From: Phytohabitans rumicis
GTDB taxonomy: Bacteria > Actinomycetota > Actinomycetes > Mycobacteriales > Micromonosporaceae
Assembly: GCF_011764445.1 (NCBI RefSeq)
Contig: NZ_BLPG01000001.1
Location: 1,426,001 to 1,490,000, forward strand
DNA: 64,000 nt
Direction: 5' to 3'
A program made the position numbers and the translations under genes. Under the pieces are notes generated by a model. The model was not told the DNA's origin. It was given only the letters and a program-made list of their open reading frames with translations, and did no database searches. Below, one piece after another: positions 27,155 to 36,951 of the stretch (within the stretch, counting starts at the first letter, position 1; the number at the start of each line of letters is the position of its first letter).

Positions 27155-28693
27155 ATGTCGCACATCCCCCTACGCCGCCGTGCGCGCCGCCCGGTCGCGC
27201 TCATCGCGGCGGCGGCTACCGCTATGGCGCTGGGCGCGTGCTCGGCGGACGGTCAGGAACCCACCGCCGCCAGGCATGACCTCGCCGTCGCCGTCGTCAC
27301 TCCCCCGAACTCGCTCGATCCAGCCCAGCTCGCCGACGGCCAGCAGATGTTCGTGTGGGGGTCGATTCTCGACACCCTGCTGTACAAGGAGAACAAGACC
27401 GGCGAGCTCAAGCCCAACGCGGCCGAGAGCTGGGAGTACAACGAGGACGGCACCAAGCTGACCCTCAAGATCCGCAAGGGCATGACGTTCAGCAGCGGTC
27501 GTCCGGTCAACGCCCAGGCCGTCGTGGCGACGATGCGGCGCACGATGAGCACGCCCGGCGTCTTAAAGATCAAATATGAAGCGGTGAAGTTGGTGACCGC
27601 TGTCGACGACAGCACCGTGCTCGTCGAGTTCAGCCGCTTCGACCCGCAGTTCGTGCCAAACCTGACGCTCGGCGCGGGTGCGATCGGCGATCCGGACACC
27701 CTCGCTGACAAGCGCACCGCGACCGATCCGGTCGGTTCCGGACCGTACACACTGGACACCGCCGCGACCGTGCCGGGGGCGAAGTACGTGTTGAAGAAGC
27801 GCAACGACTACTGGAACGCCAGCGCCTATCCGTTCACGACCCTCACGGTGCGGGTGCTGCAGGACCCGACGGCGTCGTTCAACGCGCTCCAGGCCGGCGA
27901 GATCAACGCCGCGACGGTCCAGACCCAGCTGCTCGGGCGACTCGACAAGAACGCCTTCACGATCAACAAGATCGAGGCGCAAGCAATCATGTACGTCGAC
28001 ATCCTCGACCGCAAGGGCGAGAAGTGGCCGGCGCTCGGTGACGTGCGGGTGCGCCAGGCGATCAACTACGCCATCGACCGCGAGGGGATCCTGAAGGGCC
28101 TCCTTCAGGGCAACGGCAAGGTCACCAACCAGACCTTCAGCCCGTTCGGGAAGGTCTACGACGCGTCGCTTAACAGCACGTATCCGCATGATCCCGCTCG
28201 CGGTAAGGCACTCGTGCAGGAGGCGGGATACGCGGGCACGAAGTTCAAGATCCCGAGCACCTTCCTGTCGACGTCGTTCGAGGCCAGCATCTCGCAGGCG
28301 TTCAACGACATCGGTCTGGGGCTGGAATGGGTGTCGGTGCCGCCGCAGCAGGCGCAGACGGCGCATCTGTCCGGCGACTATCCCCTGTCGTTCCAGATCA
28401 CCGGCTTCAACTCCGACCCGGGCGACGCCAACCTGCATTACGGGCCCGACGGCTACGCCAACCCGCGTCACTACAAGGACGCCACCACCGACAAGCTCTT
28501 CGGCGCCATCAACACGACGGTCGACTTCGACAAGGCGCTGCCGGCCTACAAGCAGCTCAATGAGTACGCCGTCAGGCAGGCATTCGAGGCCCCGATCGTC
28601 TTCACCGGTGGGACGTGGGCGACCGGCAAGGGAATCGTGATGCTCGACGACGGCAAGGCCCCGTCGACCACGAGGCTGTTCGGCCTCGCCTAG
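27155..28693 (+). CDS. ABC transporter substrate-binding lipoprotein, family 5 (Dpp/Opp type)
   Basis: 512 residues with a lipoprotein signal peptide (LIAAAATAMALGAC, lipid-modified Cys29) and the SBP_bac_5 fold motifs (NSLDPAQLADG, NAAESWEYNEDGTKLTLKIR, GSGPYTL, DVRVRQAINYAIDREG). The ATG follows AAGGGAG. Family members bind oligopeptides, nickel or oligosaccharides; here the surroundings of glycosidases favour an oligosaccharide or glycoside ligand, though this is inference. It is the first gene of the dpp-like operon and divergent from a LacI gene with three operators in between. A stem-loop follows that may keep its mRNA level above that of the permeases. Confidence 0.9.
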   Translation: MSHIPLRRRARRPVALIAAAATAMALGACSADGQEPTAARHDLAVAVVTPPNSLDPAQLADGQQMFVWGSILDTLLYKENKTGELKPNAAESWEYNEDGTKLTLKIRKGMTFSSGRPVNAQAVVATMRRTMSTPGVLKIKYEAVKLVTAVDDSTVLVEFSRFDPQFVPNLTLGAGAIGDPDTLADKRTATDPVGSGPYTLDTAATVPGAKYVLKKRNDYWNASAYPFTTLTVRVLQDPTASFNALQAGEINAATVQTQLLGRLDKNAFTINKIEAQAIMYVDILDRKGEKWPALGDVRVRQAINYAIDREGILKGLLQGNGKVTNQTFSPFGKVYDASLNSTYPHDPARGKALVQEAGYAGTKFKIPSTFLSTSFEASISQAFNDIGLGLEWVSVPPQQAQTAHLSGDYPLSFQITGFNSDPGDANLHYGPDGYANPRHYKDATTDKLFGAINTTVDFDKALPAYKQLNEYAVRQAFEAPIVFTGGTWATGKGIVMLDDGKAPSTTRLFGLA

Positions 28694-28706
28694 GAAGCGA
28701 CAGACC

Positions 28707-28736
28707 CCGGGTGGCGGTCGCCTGGCCGCCACCCGG
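28707..28736 (+). terminator. Intercistronic stem-loop after the binding-protein gene
   Basis: CCGGGTGGCGG (28707-28717) pairs perfectly with CCGCCACCCGG (28726-28736) across an 8-nt loop. It sits between the binding-protein stop and the first permease start, the classic position for partial termination or 3'-end protection in importer operons. Confidence 0.6.
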
Positions 28737-28755
28737 ATCCCGATCGGGAGCGACA

Positions 28756-29697
28756 ATGATTGCCTACATCCTGCGCAGACTCGGCGCCGGCCTCGTCCTC
28801 GCGCTACTGGTAACGCTCATCACCTTCCTGATGCTGAGCCTGTCGTTCGGGGATGTCGTCAGGACGATCCTTGGCCAGTCGGCGACGCCCGAGTCGGTCG
28901 AGGCCATGACGAAGCAGCTCGGCTATGACCGGCCGGTGCTGGTCCAGTACGGCGACTGGTTGCTGGGCCTGCTCCGTGGCGACCTCGGAAGCTCGGTCTA
29001 CACCTCGCTCCCGGTCGCCTCATCCGTGCTCCAGCGGCTTGGCGTGACGCTGTCGATCATCGTCCCCGCCTTGATCATCACCGTCTTGCTGAGCATCCTG
29101 CTCGGCGTGTGGGCCGCTTCGCGCGGCGGTGTCGCCGACCGCATCGCGCAGGGCCTCTCGCTCGTGGGCTACATCGTCCCGGGCCTGCTGCTGGCGATCG
29201 GGCTGGTCTATGTCTTCGCGGTACGGGCGAAGGTGCTGCCGGCGACGGGGTACACACCGCTCGCCGAGGACCCGGCGGCGTGGCTGCGCAGCATCGCGAT
29301 CCCGGTGGTCGTGCTGGTCATCGGGAGCGTCGCGAACATGGCGGCGCAGGTGCGCGGCCGCATGATCGACGAGCTGCGCCGCGACTACGTACGCACCCTG
29401 CGGACCCGCGGCATCTCCACCACGTCGATCGTCGTCAAACACGCCCTGCGCAACGCCGCGAGCCCCGCGCTCACGGTCCTGTCGCTGGAGTTCATCCAGA
29501 TGTTCGGCAGCGCGCTCATCATCGAGAACGTCTTCGCGCTGCCCGGCTACGGCAGCTACGCGTTCAACGCGTCCCTGCAGGGCGACATCCCCGTCATCAT
29601 GGGCATCACGATCTTCGGTGTGCTGCTCGTGACCGTCGTCAACCTCGGCACCGACCTGGCCAACGGCTGGCTCAACCCGAAGGCGAGAGTCCATTGA
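28756..29697 (+). CDS. ABC transporter permease, DppB/OppB-like
   Basis: 313 residues from the ATG at 28756 with GGGAG just upstream. About six membrane helices are visible (AGLVLALLVTLITFLML, IIVPALIITVLLSILLGVW, PGLLLAIGLVYVF, FIQMFGSALIIENVFALPGYG). The EAA-like loop (RDYVRTLRTRGISTTSIV, KHALRNAASPALTVLS) contacts the ATPases. Its stop overlaps the TTG of the next permease (TTGA), indicating tight coupling within a Dpp-type importer. Confidence 0.93.
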   Translation: MIAYILRRLGAGLVLALLVTLITFLMLSLSFGDVVRTILGQSATPESVEAMTKQLGYDRPVLVQYGDWLLGLLRGDLGSSVYTSLPVASSVLQRLGVTLSIIVPALIITVLLSILLGVWAASRGGVADRIAQGLSLVGYIVPGLLLAIGLVYVFAVRAKVLPATGYTPLAEDPAAWLRSIAIPVVVLVIGSVANMAAQVRGRMIDELRRDYVRTLRTRGISTTSIVVKHALRNAASPALTVLSLEFIQMFGSALIIENVFALPGYGSYAFNASLQGDIPVIMGITIFGVLLVTVVNLGTDLANGWLNPKARVH

Positions 29698-31441
29698 GCA
29701 CCGGCACGCGCACCCCCACCTGGCGGCGGCTCCTGCGCGACCCGCAGGCCGTCCTCACCGCGAGCGTCCTGATCGTCATCTTCGCGTCGGGACTGTTGAC
29801 GCCTCTCCTGGCGCAGCACAGCCCCAACGAATCCGACCTCGGCATGGTCAACGCCCCGGCCGGTACACCGGGGTATCTCCTCGGGGCCGACGAGAGCGGG
29901 CGCGACATCCTCTCCCGTCTCCTGCACTCCATCAACACCAGCGCGGTCTCCGCGCTGATCGGCACGGGCGTCGCCCTCGCCGTGGGGTGACCGCGGGACT
30001 CGTCGGCGGCTACTTCGGCACCCGCACCCGGGCGATTGCCGAGTGGGCGTTCAACCTGGTCATGACGTTCCCCGGCCTGTTGCTGCTCATCATCCTCATG
30101 CCGGTGACCGGCGGCGACTACCGCTTCACCATGCTGATCTTCGGCGTGCTGCTGTCGCCGAGCATCTACCGCATCGTGCGCAACCTCGTGCTCGGCGTGA
30201 AGAACGAGCTCTACGTCGACGCCGCGCGCGTCTCGGGCCTGGGCAACACGCGGATCCTCGGCCGGCACGTGCTGTCGGTCGTGCGAGGGCCCATCATCAT
30301 CGCCGCGGCGTTCATGATGGGTGCGTCCATCGCCACCCAGTCGGGGCTGGCTTTCCTCGGCGTTGGTTCGAAGGGGATTCCGAGCTTCGGCGACATGATC
30401 GCGTCCGGGTTCCGGAACCTGTACATCGCACCGACGCAGTTTCTGTGGCCGAGCCTGCTCCTCGGGCTGATCACCGCGTCGCTTGTGCTGCTGGGCAACG
30501 CGTTGCGCGACACCCTCCAGGGTTCGAGGCCGAAGCCGGCGAAGGTCGGCGAAGGGCAGCGCGCCGAGGTGAGGACCGATCCGACCCCGGCGGCCGACCC
30601 GGAGGCGCTGCTGGAGATCCGCGATCTGACGATCGCCTATCCCGGGCCTATGGGCCAGTTGCGCGAGGTGGTGCGCGGGGCCGCTTTGCACATCCGCCGC
30701 GGGCAGACGCTCGGGGTCGTCGGCGAGTCGGGATCGGGCAAGACGCAGACCGCTTTCGCGGTGCTCGGCGTGCTGCCGGACGAGGCCGTCATCACCGGCG
30801 GCTCGATCGTGTTCGAGGGCCGCGAGCTGATCGGACTCTCCGACGGCCAGATGCGGCCGCTACGTGGCAAGCAGATCGCGTACGTCCCGCAAGAGCCGAT
30901 GTCCAACCTGGACCCGTCGTACCCGGTCGGAGCGCAGCTGATCGAGGGCGTACGGTCAGCGCTGGGCATCTCGAAGCGCGAGGCCAGGACCCGCGTCCTG
31001 GCCCTGCTCGAACGATGCGGCATCGCCGATCCCGAGCGAACGTTCGACTCGTACCCGCATCAGCTCTCCGGCGGCATGGCGCAGCGCGTGCTCATCGCCG
31101 GCGCCGTCGCCAGCCGTCCCAAGCTGCTCATCGCCGACGAACCCACCACGGCCCTCGACGTGACCGTCCAAGCCGAGATCCTCGACCTGCTGCGCGACCT
31201 GCAGGCGGAGCTCAACATGGCGGTGCTGCTCGTCACGCACAACTTCGGCGTCGTCGCCGACATCTGCGACCGCATCGCGGTGATGGCGCAAGGCGAGATC
31301 GTGGAATCGGGCGATGTGCTGGAGGTCCTGCACAACCCGCGCCACGAGTACACGCGGATGCTGCTGGACTCGATCCTCGACGACGCGTCGGTGCGCACCG
31401 ACGCCCCGGCCGGGGCCACGACCGAAGGGGCAAAACGATGA
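29694..31441 (+). pseudogene. Fused DppC permease-DppD ATPase of the importer, one frameshift
   Basis: Reading starts at a TTG overlapping the DppB stop. The first 98 codons are a DppC N-terminus (VLIVIFASGLLTPLL, LLGADESGRDILSRLL) and then stop at TGA 29988-29990. A second frame from 29987 continues the same permease (TAGLVGGYFGTRT, FMMGASIATQSGLAFLGVG) and, with no stop between them, runs into an ABC ATPase (Walker A GESGSGKTQ, signature LSGGMAQR, Walker B LLIADEP). The break is in the run GGGG at 29984-29987; one more G restores VALAVGVTAGL. DppC-DppD fusions are known in actinobacteria. If the missing G is a sequencing error the gene is intact. GTGA at the break could also allow re-initiation. 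Confidence 0.85.
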
Positions 31442-32301
31442 CCGGGACACTGCTCGACGTCACCGACCTTCGGGTCGCGTTCCGCCGCCGCGGATTCCGC
31501 GCCCAACCCATCGAGGTGCTGCACGGCGTCTCACTCCACGTTGGCGCCGGCGAGACGGTCGGCCTCGTCGGCGAGTCCGGCTCGGGCAAGACCACGATCG
31601 GCCGGACCGTACTCGGCCTCGTGAAACCGAGCGGCGGCAGCATCCGCTTCGAGGGGCGCGAGATCGGCAGGCTCGGCGCGCGGGAGCGGCGAGCACTCGC
31701 GAAGGACATCCAGGTCGTCTTCCAGGACCCGTACAGCTCGCTGAACCCGTCCATGACGATCGGGGCCATCCTCACCGAACCACTCGTCGTCCAGGGCGCG
31801 ACCGCGAGAGACGCACGCGCCCGCGTGCGTACCCTGCTCGATCAGGTGGGCCTTCCTGCGGACGCCGCCGAACGCCTACCGCGCGAGTTCTCCGGCGGTC
31901 AGCGACAGCGCATCGCCATCGCCCGCGCGATCGCGCCCCAGCCCAGGCTCATCGTCTGCGACGAACCGGTCTCCGCACTCGACCTGTCCACCCAGGCGCG
32001 CGTGCTCGACCTGTTCATCGACATCCAGCGCCGCACGGGCACCGCCTACCTGTTCATCTCGCACGACCTCGCGGTGGTGCGTCACATCAGCCACCGTGTG
32101 GCGGTGCTCTACCGCGGCGACCTCGTCGAAACCGGACCCGCGGCCACGGTCACGTCCACCCCAGACCACCCATACACCCGCAAGCTGCTGCTCGCCGCAC
32201 CGGTCGCCGACCCGATCGAACAACACAAACGCCGCAAGGAGCGCCGCCTGATCTCTTTGCCCTTGATCGACGCAGAAAGCCTTGATCGACGCGGAGGGTG
32301 A
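31438..32301 (+). CDS. ABC transporter ATP-binding protein, DppF/OppF-like
   Basis: 287 residues from the ATG at 31438, which overlaps the previous stop (ATGA). Walker A is GESGSGKTT, the signature is FSGGQRQR, Walker B is LIVCDEP with a D-loop SALD, and the H-loop is LFISHDLAVV. The C-terminus has the oligopeptide-transporter extension (DHPYTRKLLLAAP). It pairs with the DppD half to drive import of the ligand bound by the family 5 lipoprotein. It is the last gene of the operon and faces the glucuronidase gene across a 62-bp gap. Confidence 0.93.
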   Translation: MTGTLLDVTDLRVAFRRRGFRAQPIEVLHGVSLHVGAGETVGLVGESGSGKTTIGRTVLGLVKPSGGSIRFEGREIGRLGARERRALAKDIQVVFQDPYSSLNPSMTIGAILTEPLVVQGATARDARARVRTLLDQVGLPADAAERLPREFSGGQRQRIAIARAIAPQPRLIVCDEPVSALDLSTQARVLDLFIDIQRRTGTAYLFISHDLAVVRHISHRVAVLYRGDLVETGPAATVTSTPDHPYTRKLLLAAPVADPIEQHKRRKERRLISLPLIDAESLDRRGG

Positions 32302-32363
32302 GGCCGCGGGAGCAACGGTCTGAGCCACGACGGCCATCGCGGCAGCTCAAGATCTGAAGGTCT

Positions 32364-34138
32364 TTAGACGCCGCGCCAGCGGCGGCGTACGGCGAACGCG
32401 GCGCTCTTGGGTCGGCGGTCGCGGGTGAAGATGCCCTTCTTGTTGCCGTCGACCCGCACGATCGCGGGCTGGGTGGCGAAGTCGGCGAAGTTCCAGATGT
32501 GTTCGCCGACGACCGCGTCGACCCGGTCGAACACCCGGTGGTACATCTCCAGCAGGCCGGCCTGGTACTCCTCCGACCACGGTGCGTCGACCACGGCGTG
32601 GAGGCCGGCGATCGCGTCCGCGCCGTACTCGGTGACGATGATGGGCTTGCCGTGCCGGTCGGCCCAGGCACGCAGGTCGGCTTCCAACGCGGATTCGGCC
32701 CGCGCGAGGTCGCCGGTGTGCGCGTACCAGCCGTAGTAACGGTTGATCATGACCACGTCGGCAAGGTCGGTCAGCGCGCAGGTGTCCGGGCCGTCCGCGA
32801 TCATGTTCACGTACCCGACCGGACGGGTGGGGTCGAGCTTGCGCGCTTCGGCGAACAGGGGCGCGAAGTAGTCGCGCGCTTCCTGGCCGCCGGCGTCGGG
32901 CTCGTTGGCGACGCACCACAGCACGACACTCGGATGGTTGCGGTCGCGGTCGACGAGCTCCCGCACCGCCTGCAGGTGGGTGCGCTGGGTCGCGGACCCG
33001 ATGGTCTGCTCCGTGTACGTCGGGGCAGGTCCGTGCGGCCGTACGTCACCAGGACGCGGAGGTTCATGCCGACGGCGGCGGTCTCGTCGATCACGACGAT
33101 GCCGTGCCGGTCGGCGTAGTCCAAAACCTCTTCCGCGTACGGATAGTGCGAGGTGCGGAACGAGTTGGCACCGATCCACTCCATCAGCTCGAAGTCGTGG
33201 ACCATGAGGGCGTCGTCGTGGCCCTTGCCGCGGATCGGCGCGTCCTCGTGTTTGCCGAAGCCGCGGAAGTAGAACGGCTCGCCGTTGACGAGGAACTCGG
33301 TGCCGCGCACCTCCACCGTGCGCACGCCCACGGGCAGGGTGTAGCTGTCGACGAGGTTGCCGCCCGCGTCGTGCAGGCTCGCCTCCAGCTCGTAGAGGTA
33401 GCCGTCGCCCGGTGCCCACGGGTGGACGTCCGGTACGGTCAGCAGCCCCTCGGCGCCCTCGGACACGGCCACCTGGGCGCCGCCGGCGTCGCGCAGGGTG
33501 ACGTGCGGCTCAGCGGAGCCGGCCTGCCGGATCGCGTACCGCACGGTGCCGGTGCCGCCGTCCAGGCCGGTGTCGACCGAGATACCCGTGATGTGCGTGC
33601 GCGGCGTGGTGTAAAGCCAGACCGAGCGGTGCAAACCGGCGTAGTTGAAGAAGTCGTGGAAGTAGTTCTGGGTGCGCCCGGTGGCCGTCTGTTGCTGCGT
33701 GCCGGGCGGTACGGAGGCCCAGGTGAGCTCGTTGTTGACCACGACGGTGACGCGCGCCGTGCCGCCCGGCCGCACGCGGTCGGTCACGTCGACCTCGAAG
33801 GGTGTGTAGCCGCCCTCGTGCTCGGCGACCTGGACGTCGTTCACCCACACCACCGCGCGGTGCGTGGCCGCGTCGAAGCGCAGGACGATCCGCTCCCCCG
33901 CCCAGCCCCGAGGTATCCGCACCGTCGTCTGGTACCAGGCGTCGCCGACGTGATCGCGGACGGCGAGTTCCGGCACGATGTCGTTGTAGCTCGCTGGCAC
34001 CGGCATCTCCCGCGCCCGGTCCAGCGTGGCGCGCCACCAACCCGCGGTGCGCCCCGCTCCCTCAGGGTCCAGCCGAAACATCCACAGGCCGTTCAGAGAC
34101 TTCCGCTCGCGGGTCGCATTGTCTTGGGGACGAAGCAT
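32364..34138 (-). pseudogene. GH2 beta-glucuronidase-like glycosidase, copy 1, one frameshift
   Basis: The N-terminal frame (MLRPQDNATRERKSLNGLW to AAVGMNLRVLVTYGRT) and the C-terminal frame (PTYTEQTIGSATQRT to RRRWRGV) together align along their length with the intact paralogue at 35163-36938. The acid/base motif WCVANEPD and the nucleophile motif VTEYGAD are both present. The frames join at a run of four C on the coding strand (33022-33025); one more C gives DLPPTYTEQ and an unbroken gene of about 590 residues. GH2 glucuronidases release terminal beta-glucuronic acid. There is no signal peptide, so it acts in the cytoplasm. It is the last gene of the uxaC operon, 5 bp after the Gfo-like gene. 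Confidence 0.85.
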
Positions 34139-34143
34139 GAGAA

Positions 34144-35166
34144 TCAGTAGGCCTTCGTGCCGTCTTGAGCGACAACCGGTTGCCGCCTGTTGCCAGCCAG
34201 CTGCGCGCGTATCGCGTCGAGGGTGCGGAAGACGTCGATTGTCGCGGCGGCGTCGTGGTCGGGGTGCTGCGGCCACCCGCGTTCGATGGCCTCGGCGACC
34301 GCGCGGAGCATCGGCACGAAGCCGTTGCCCTCCTGCGGAAGCTCGGTGCGTGGTGGATTGCCGAACATCGCCTGCCACGAGTCGGCGTGCAGCGTGTACG
34401 ACGTCGTCGCCCAGAACATCGGTGGGATGCCGACCCATCCATGGGTGCCGCTGATCGCCGCCGACGGTTCCACAAAGTCCACCATGGACGCCGCCAGGTG
34501 CGCGAACCGGCCGCCCGGATATTCGAGCGTGATGTGCTCGGCGACGTCGACGCCGTTCGGCCGCAGCACGCCGGCCGCGTGTACGGCCTCCGGCGGCCCA
34601 AGAACCGCATGGGCGAGGGTCACCGGGTAGATGCCCTGGTCGAGCAGTGTGCTGCCGCCGCGTTCCGGATCCCACTTGCTGCCCGTGCCATCGCCGGGCA
34701 TCGGCAGGCCGAAGCCGGCGCGTACGCTGCGCGGCTCACCGATGCGCCCCTCCCCGACCAGCCGCAGCACCTCGCGGAATCCCGGGTTGAACTTCATCCA
34801 CATCGCTTCCATGAGGAACCGCCCCCGCTCAGCCGCCAGAGCGAACAGCTCCGCCACCTCCGCGGCCGTGCGCGCCATGGGCTTCTCGACGAGTACGTGC
34901 TTGCCGGCGTCGAGGGCAGCTCTCGTCATCCGGTGGTGTGTGGCGAAGGGCGTGGCAAGGTAGACGGCGTCAATCGCGGGATCGGCGAGCAGCGCGTCGT
35001 AGTCGTCGAACGCCGCCGGGATGCCGTGTTCGGCCGCGAACATGTCAGCCCTGGAGCGGTTGCGACCGAAGACCGCGACGACCGCCGTGCCGGGCATCGC
35101 GTGGAGATCGGGCACGAACCGTTGCGAGATCGTTCCGGTGCCGATGACGGCCCAGCGCAGAGTCAC
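34144..35166 (-). CDS. Gfo/Idh/MocA-family NAD(P)-dependent oxidoreductase
   Basis: 340 residues starting at a GTG that overlaps the preceding gene's stop (GTGA). The N-terminal Rossmann fold is LRWAVIGTGTISQRFVPDL, followed by AVFGRN, AVYLATPFATHHRM and the conserved Lys of HVLVEKPMA, then the C-terminal beta-sheet domain. The family oxidises or reduces sugars, sugar acids and inositols. Within this operon it likely handles a sugar acid or a modified sugar (inference). A LacI-type operator lies inside its last codons. Confidence 0.9.
   Translation of the reverse strand: MTLRWAVIGTGTISQRFVPDLHAMPGTAVVAVFGRNRSRADMFAAEHGIPAAFDDYDALLADPAIDAVYLATPFATHHRMTRAALDAGKHVLVEKPMARTAAEVAELFALAAERGRFLMEAMWMKFNPGFREVLRLVGEGRIGEPRSVRAGFGLPMPGDGTGSKWDPERGGSTLLDQGIYPVTLAHAVLGPPEAVHAAGVLRPNGVDVAEHITLEYPGGRFAHLAASMVDFVEPSAAISGTHGWVGIPPMFWATTSYTLHADSWQAMFGNPPRTELPQEGNGFVPMLRAVAEAIERGWPQHPDHDAAATIDVFRTLDAIRAQLAGNRRQPVVAQDGTKAY
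34171..34194. promoter_or_regulatory. LacI-type operator inside the 3' end of the Gfo-like gene
   Basis: GACAACCGGTTGCC at 34171-34184 followed by a second half-site, GCCTGTTGCC. The site is about 35 bp upstream of the GH2 copy 1 start, so a regulated internal promoter is possible. The same composite (GGTTGCC, three to five bases, GTTGCC) recurs at 43150 and 47472. Confidence 0.55.
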
Positions 35167-36938
35167 GTGTCGCGGCCGAGATCACGCGGCGGCTTGCGGC
35201 CGGCTAGCGGCTTCCACCGCGCCCGCAGCGCGTGGGCCGCGGCCTTGGGCCTGCGGTCGCGGGTGAACACACCCTTCTTGTTGCCGTCGACCCGGTGGAT
35301 GCCGTGCGAGGTTTGGAAGTCGGCGAAGTTCCACACGTGTTCGCCGATGAACGCGTCGATGCGGTCGAACACCCGATGGTTCATCTCCAGGTAGGCCTGC
35401 TGGTACTCCTCGGTCCACGGGGTGTCCCACACCGCATGCAGCCCCGGCATCGTGTCGGCGCCGTACTCGCTCATCATGATCGGCTTGCCGTGCCTGGCGG
35501 CCCAGCCGCGCAGGTCGTGCTCCAGGTACATCTCGGCCGTGGCGAGGTCACCGGTGGCCACGTACCAGCCGTAGTAGCGGTTGATACACAAGACGTCGAA
35601 GAGATCGGCGATGCGGTCGTTCTCGTGCGTGGCGAAGATGACGGCCGCGTAGCACACCGGGCGGGTGGGGTCGAGCTTGCGGGTGAGCTCGACCAGCGGC
35701 TCGAAGTACTCGCGTGCACCGTCCTCATGGGACGAGGGCTCGTTGGCGATGCACCACATGACGACGCTCGGGTGATTCTTGTCGCGGGCGATGAGCTCGC
35801 GGATCGCCTGGGCGTGCGCGTCGCGGGTGGCCTCGCCGAAGGTTTCCGGTGAGAAGGTCGGCTGCGGCGGCACGCCGGTGAGCCCGCCCTGCACCGCCAG
35901 GTTGAGCCCGACGGCCGCGGTCTCGTCGATGACGACGATGCCGTGCCGGTCGGCGAACTCCATCACCTCCTCCGCATACGGGTAGTGCGACGTACGGAAG
36001 GAGTTCGCGCCGATCCAGTCCATCAGCTGGAAGTCGTGGACGAGGTAGGCGTTGTCGTGGCCCTTGCCGCGCACGGGCGTGTCCTCGTGCTTGCCGAATC
36101 CGGTGAAGTAGAACGGCTCGCCGTTGATGAGGAACTCCGTACCGCGCACCGCCACGGTGCGCACACCGAACGGCTCCGTGTAGCTGTCGACCACCCGGTC
36201 GCCGTCGAGCACTTCGACGAGGAGGTCGTAGAGGTAGGCGGCGCCCGGCCGCCACGGCGTCACGTCGGGGATCCGCAGCGTGCCGCCGGCACCGTCCGCC
36301 GCCGCGACCTCGGTGCCGGTGGCGTCGAGCACCCGTACCCGGACCGGCGCCGGCGCGCTGGTCCGGACTGCGTACTCGACCGTCCCGGTGCTTGCGTCGA
36401 GGCCGGTCACGACCGTGATGTCCTGGACGTGTACGGCCGGCACGCTGTACAGCCACACCGAGCGGGCCAAGCCCGCGTAGTTGTAGAAGTCGTGCAGGTA
36501 GGTCTGCCGGCGCCGCCCGTCCTGGGTGACGGTGATCGTGCCGGGTGGGATCGTCGTGTTGGTCAGTTCGTTGTTGACCCCGATGGTGAGGCGGAACTCC
36601 TGGCCTGCGCTCACGTGCGCGGTGATGTCGGCCTCGAACGGCGTGTAGCCACCCACGTGTTCGGCCACCAGGACGTCGTCGACGTAGATCCTTCCCTGGT
36701 GGGTCGCGGCGTCGACGCGCAGGATGATGTCTTCGCCGGACCAGCCGCGCGGCACCCGCACCTGGCGCTGGTACCACACCCAGCCCACGTGGTCGCGGAT
36801 GGCGCTGTCGACGAACAGGTCGTTGTAGCTGGCCGGTACCGCCGCTTCGAGGTCCCACCGGTCCCGGTCGAGCGAGAACCGCCAGAGTCCGTCGAGGTTC
36901 ACCAGCTCACGGGTGGCGGTCGAGCGGGGCTTCAACAT
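35163..36938 (-). CDS. GH2 beta-glucuronidase-like glycosidase, copy 2
   Basis: 591 residues. The domain order is a jelly-roll sugar-binding domain (residues 1-170), an Ig-like domain (170-270) and a TIM barrel. Glu400 in MWCIANEPS is the predicted acid/base and Glu491 in MMSEYGAD the nucleophile. The KHEDTPVRGKGHD and NSFRTSHYPYAEE motifs are those of bacterial beta-glucuronidases. No signal peptide is present. The ATG has GGAG upstream and lies 13 bp after the SDR gene; the stop overlaps the Gfo-like start. It has about the same length as copy 1, so the two are tandem-type paralogues, perhaps with different aglycone preferences. Confidence 0.9.
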   Translation of the reverse strand: MLKPRSTATRELVNLDGLWRFSLDRDRWDLEAAVPASYNDLFVDSAIRDHVGWVWYQRQVRVPRGWSGEDIILRVDAATHQGRIYVDDVLVAEHVGGYTPFEADITAHVSAGQEFRLTIGVNNELTNTTIPPGTITVTQDGRRRQTYLHDFYNYAGLARSVWLYSVPAVHVQDITVVTGLDASTGTVEYAVRTSAPAPVRVRVLDATGTEVAAADGAGGTLRIPDVTPWRPGAAYLYDLLVEVLDGDRVVDSYTEPFGVRTVAVRGTEFLINGEPFYFTGFGKHEDTPVRGKGHDNAYLVHDFQLMDWIGANSFRTSHYPYAEEVMEFADRHGIVVIDETAAVGLNLAVQGGLTGVPPQPTFSPETFGEATRDAHAQAIRELIARDKNHPSVVMWCIANEPSSHEDGAREYFEPLVELTRKLDPTRPVCYAAVIFATHENDRIADLFDVLCINRYYGWYVATGDLATAEMYLEHDLRGWAARHGKPIMMSEYGADTMPGLHAVWDTPWTEEYQQAYLEMNHRVFDRIDAFIGEHVWNFADFQTSHGIHRVDGNKKGVFTRDRRPKAAAHALRARWKPLAGRKPPRDLGRDT

Positions 36939-36951
36939 GAGACAACTCCGT

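Noticed and set aside
29987-29990. Programmed frameshift or re-initiation at the GTGA in the importer gene
   Set aside because: Possible in principle, but five other genes nearby show the same four-base run defect, so a sequencing artefact is simpler.
30043-31437. In-frame extension of the second importer ATPase to 30043
   Set aside because: The extension is the shadow frame of the fused permease-ATPase; the ATG at 31438 overlaps the preceding stop and starts the conserved domain.
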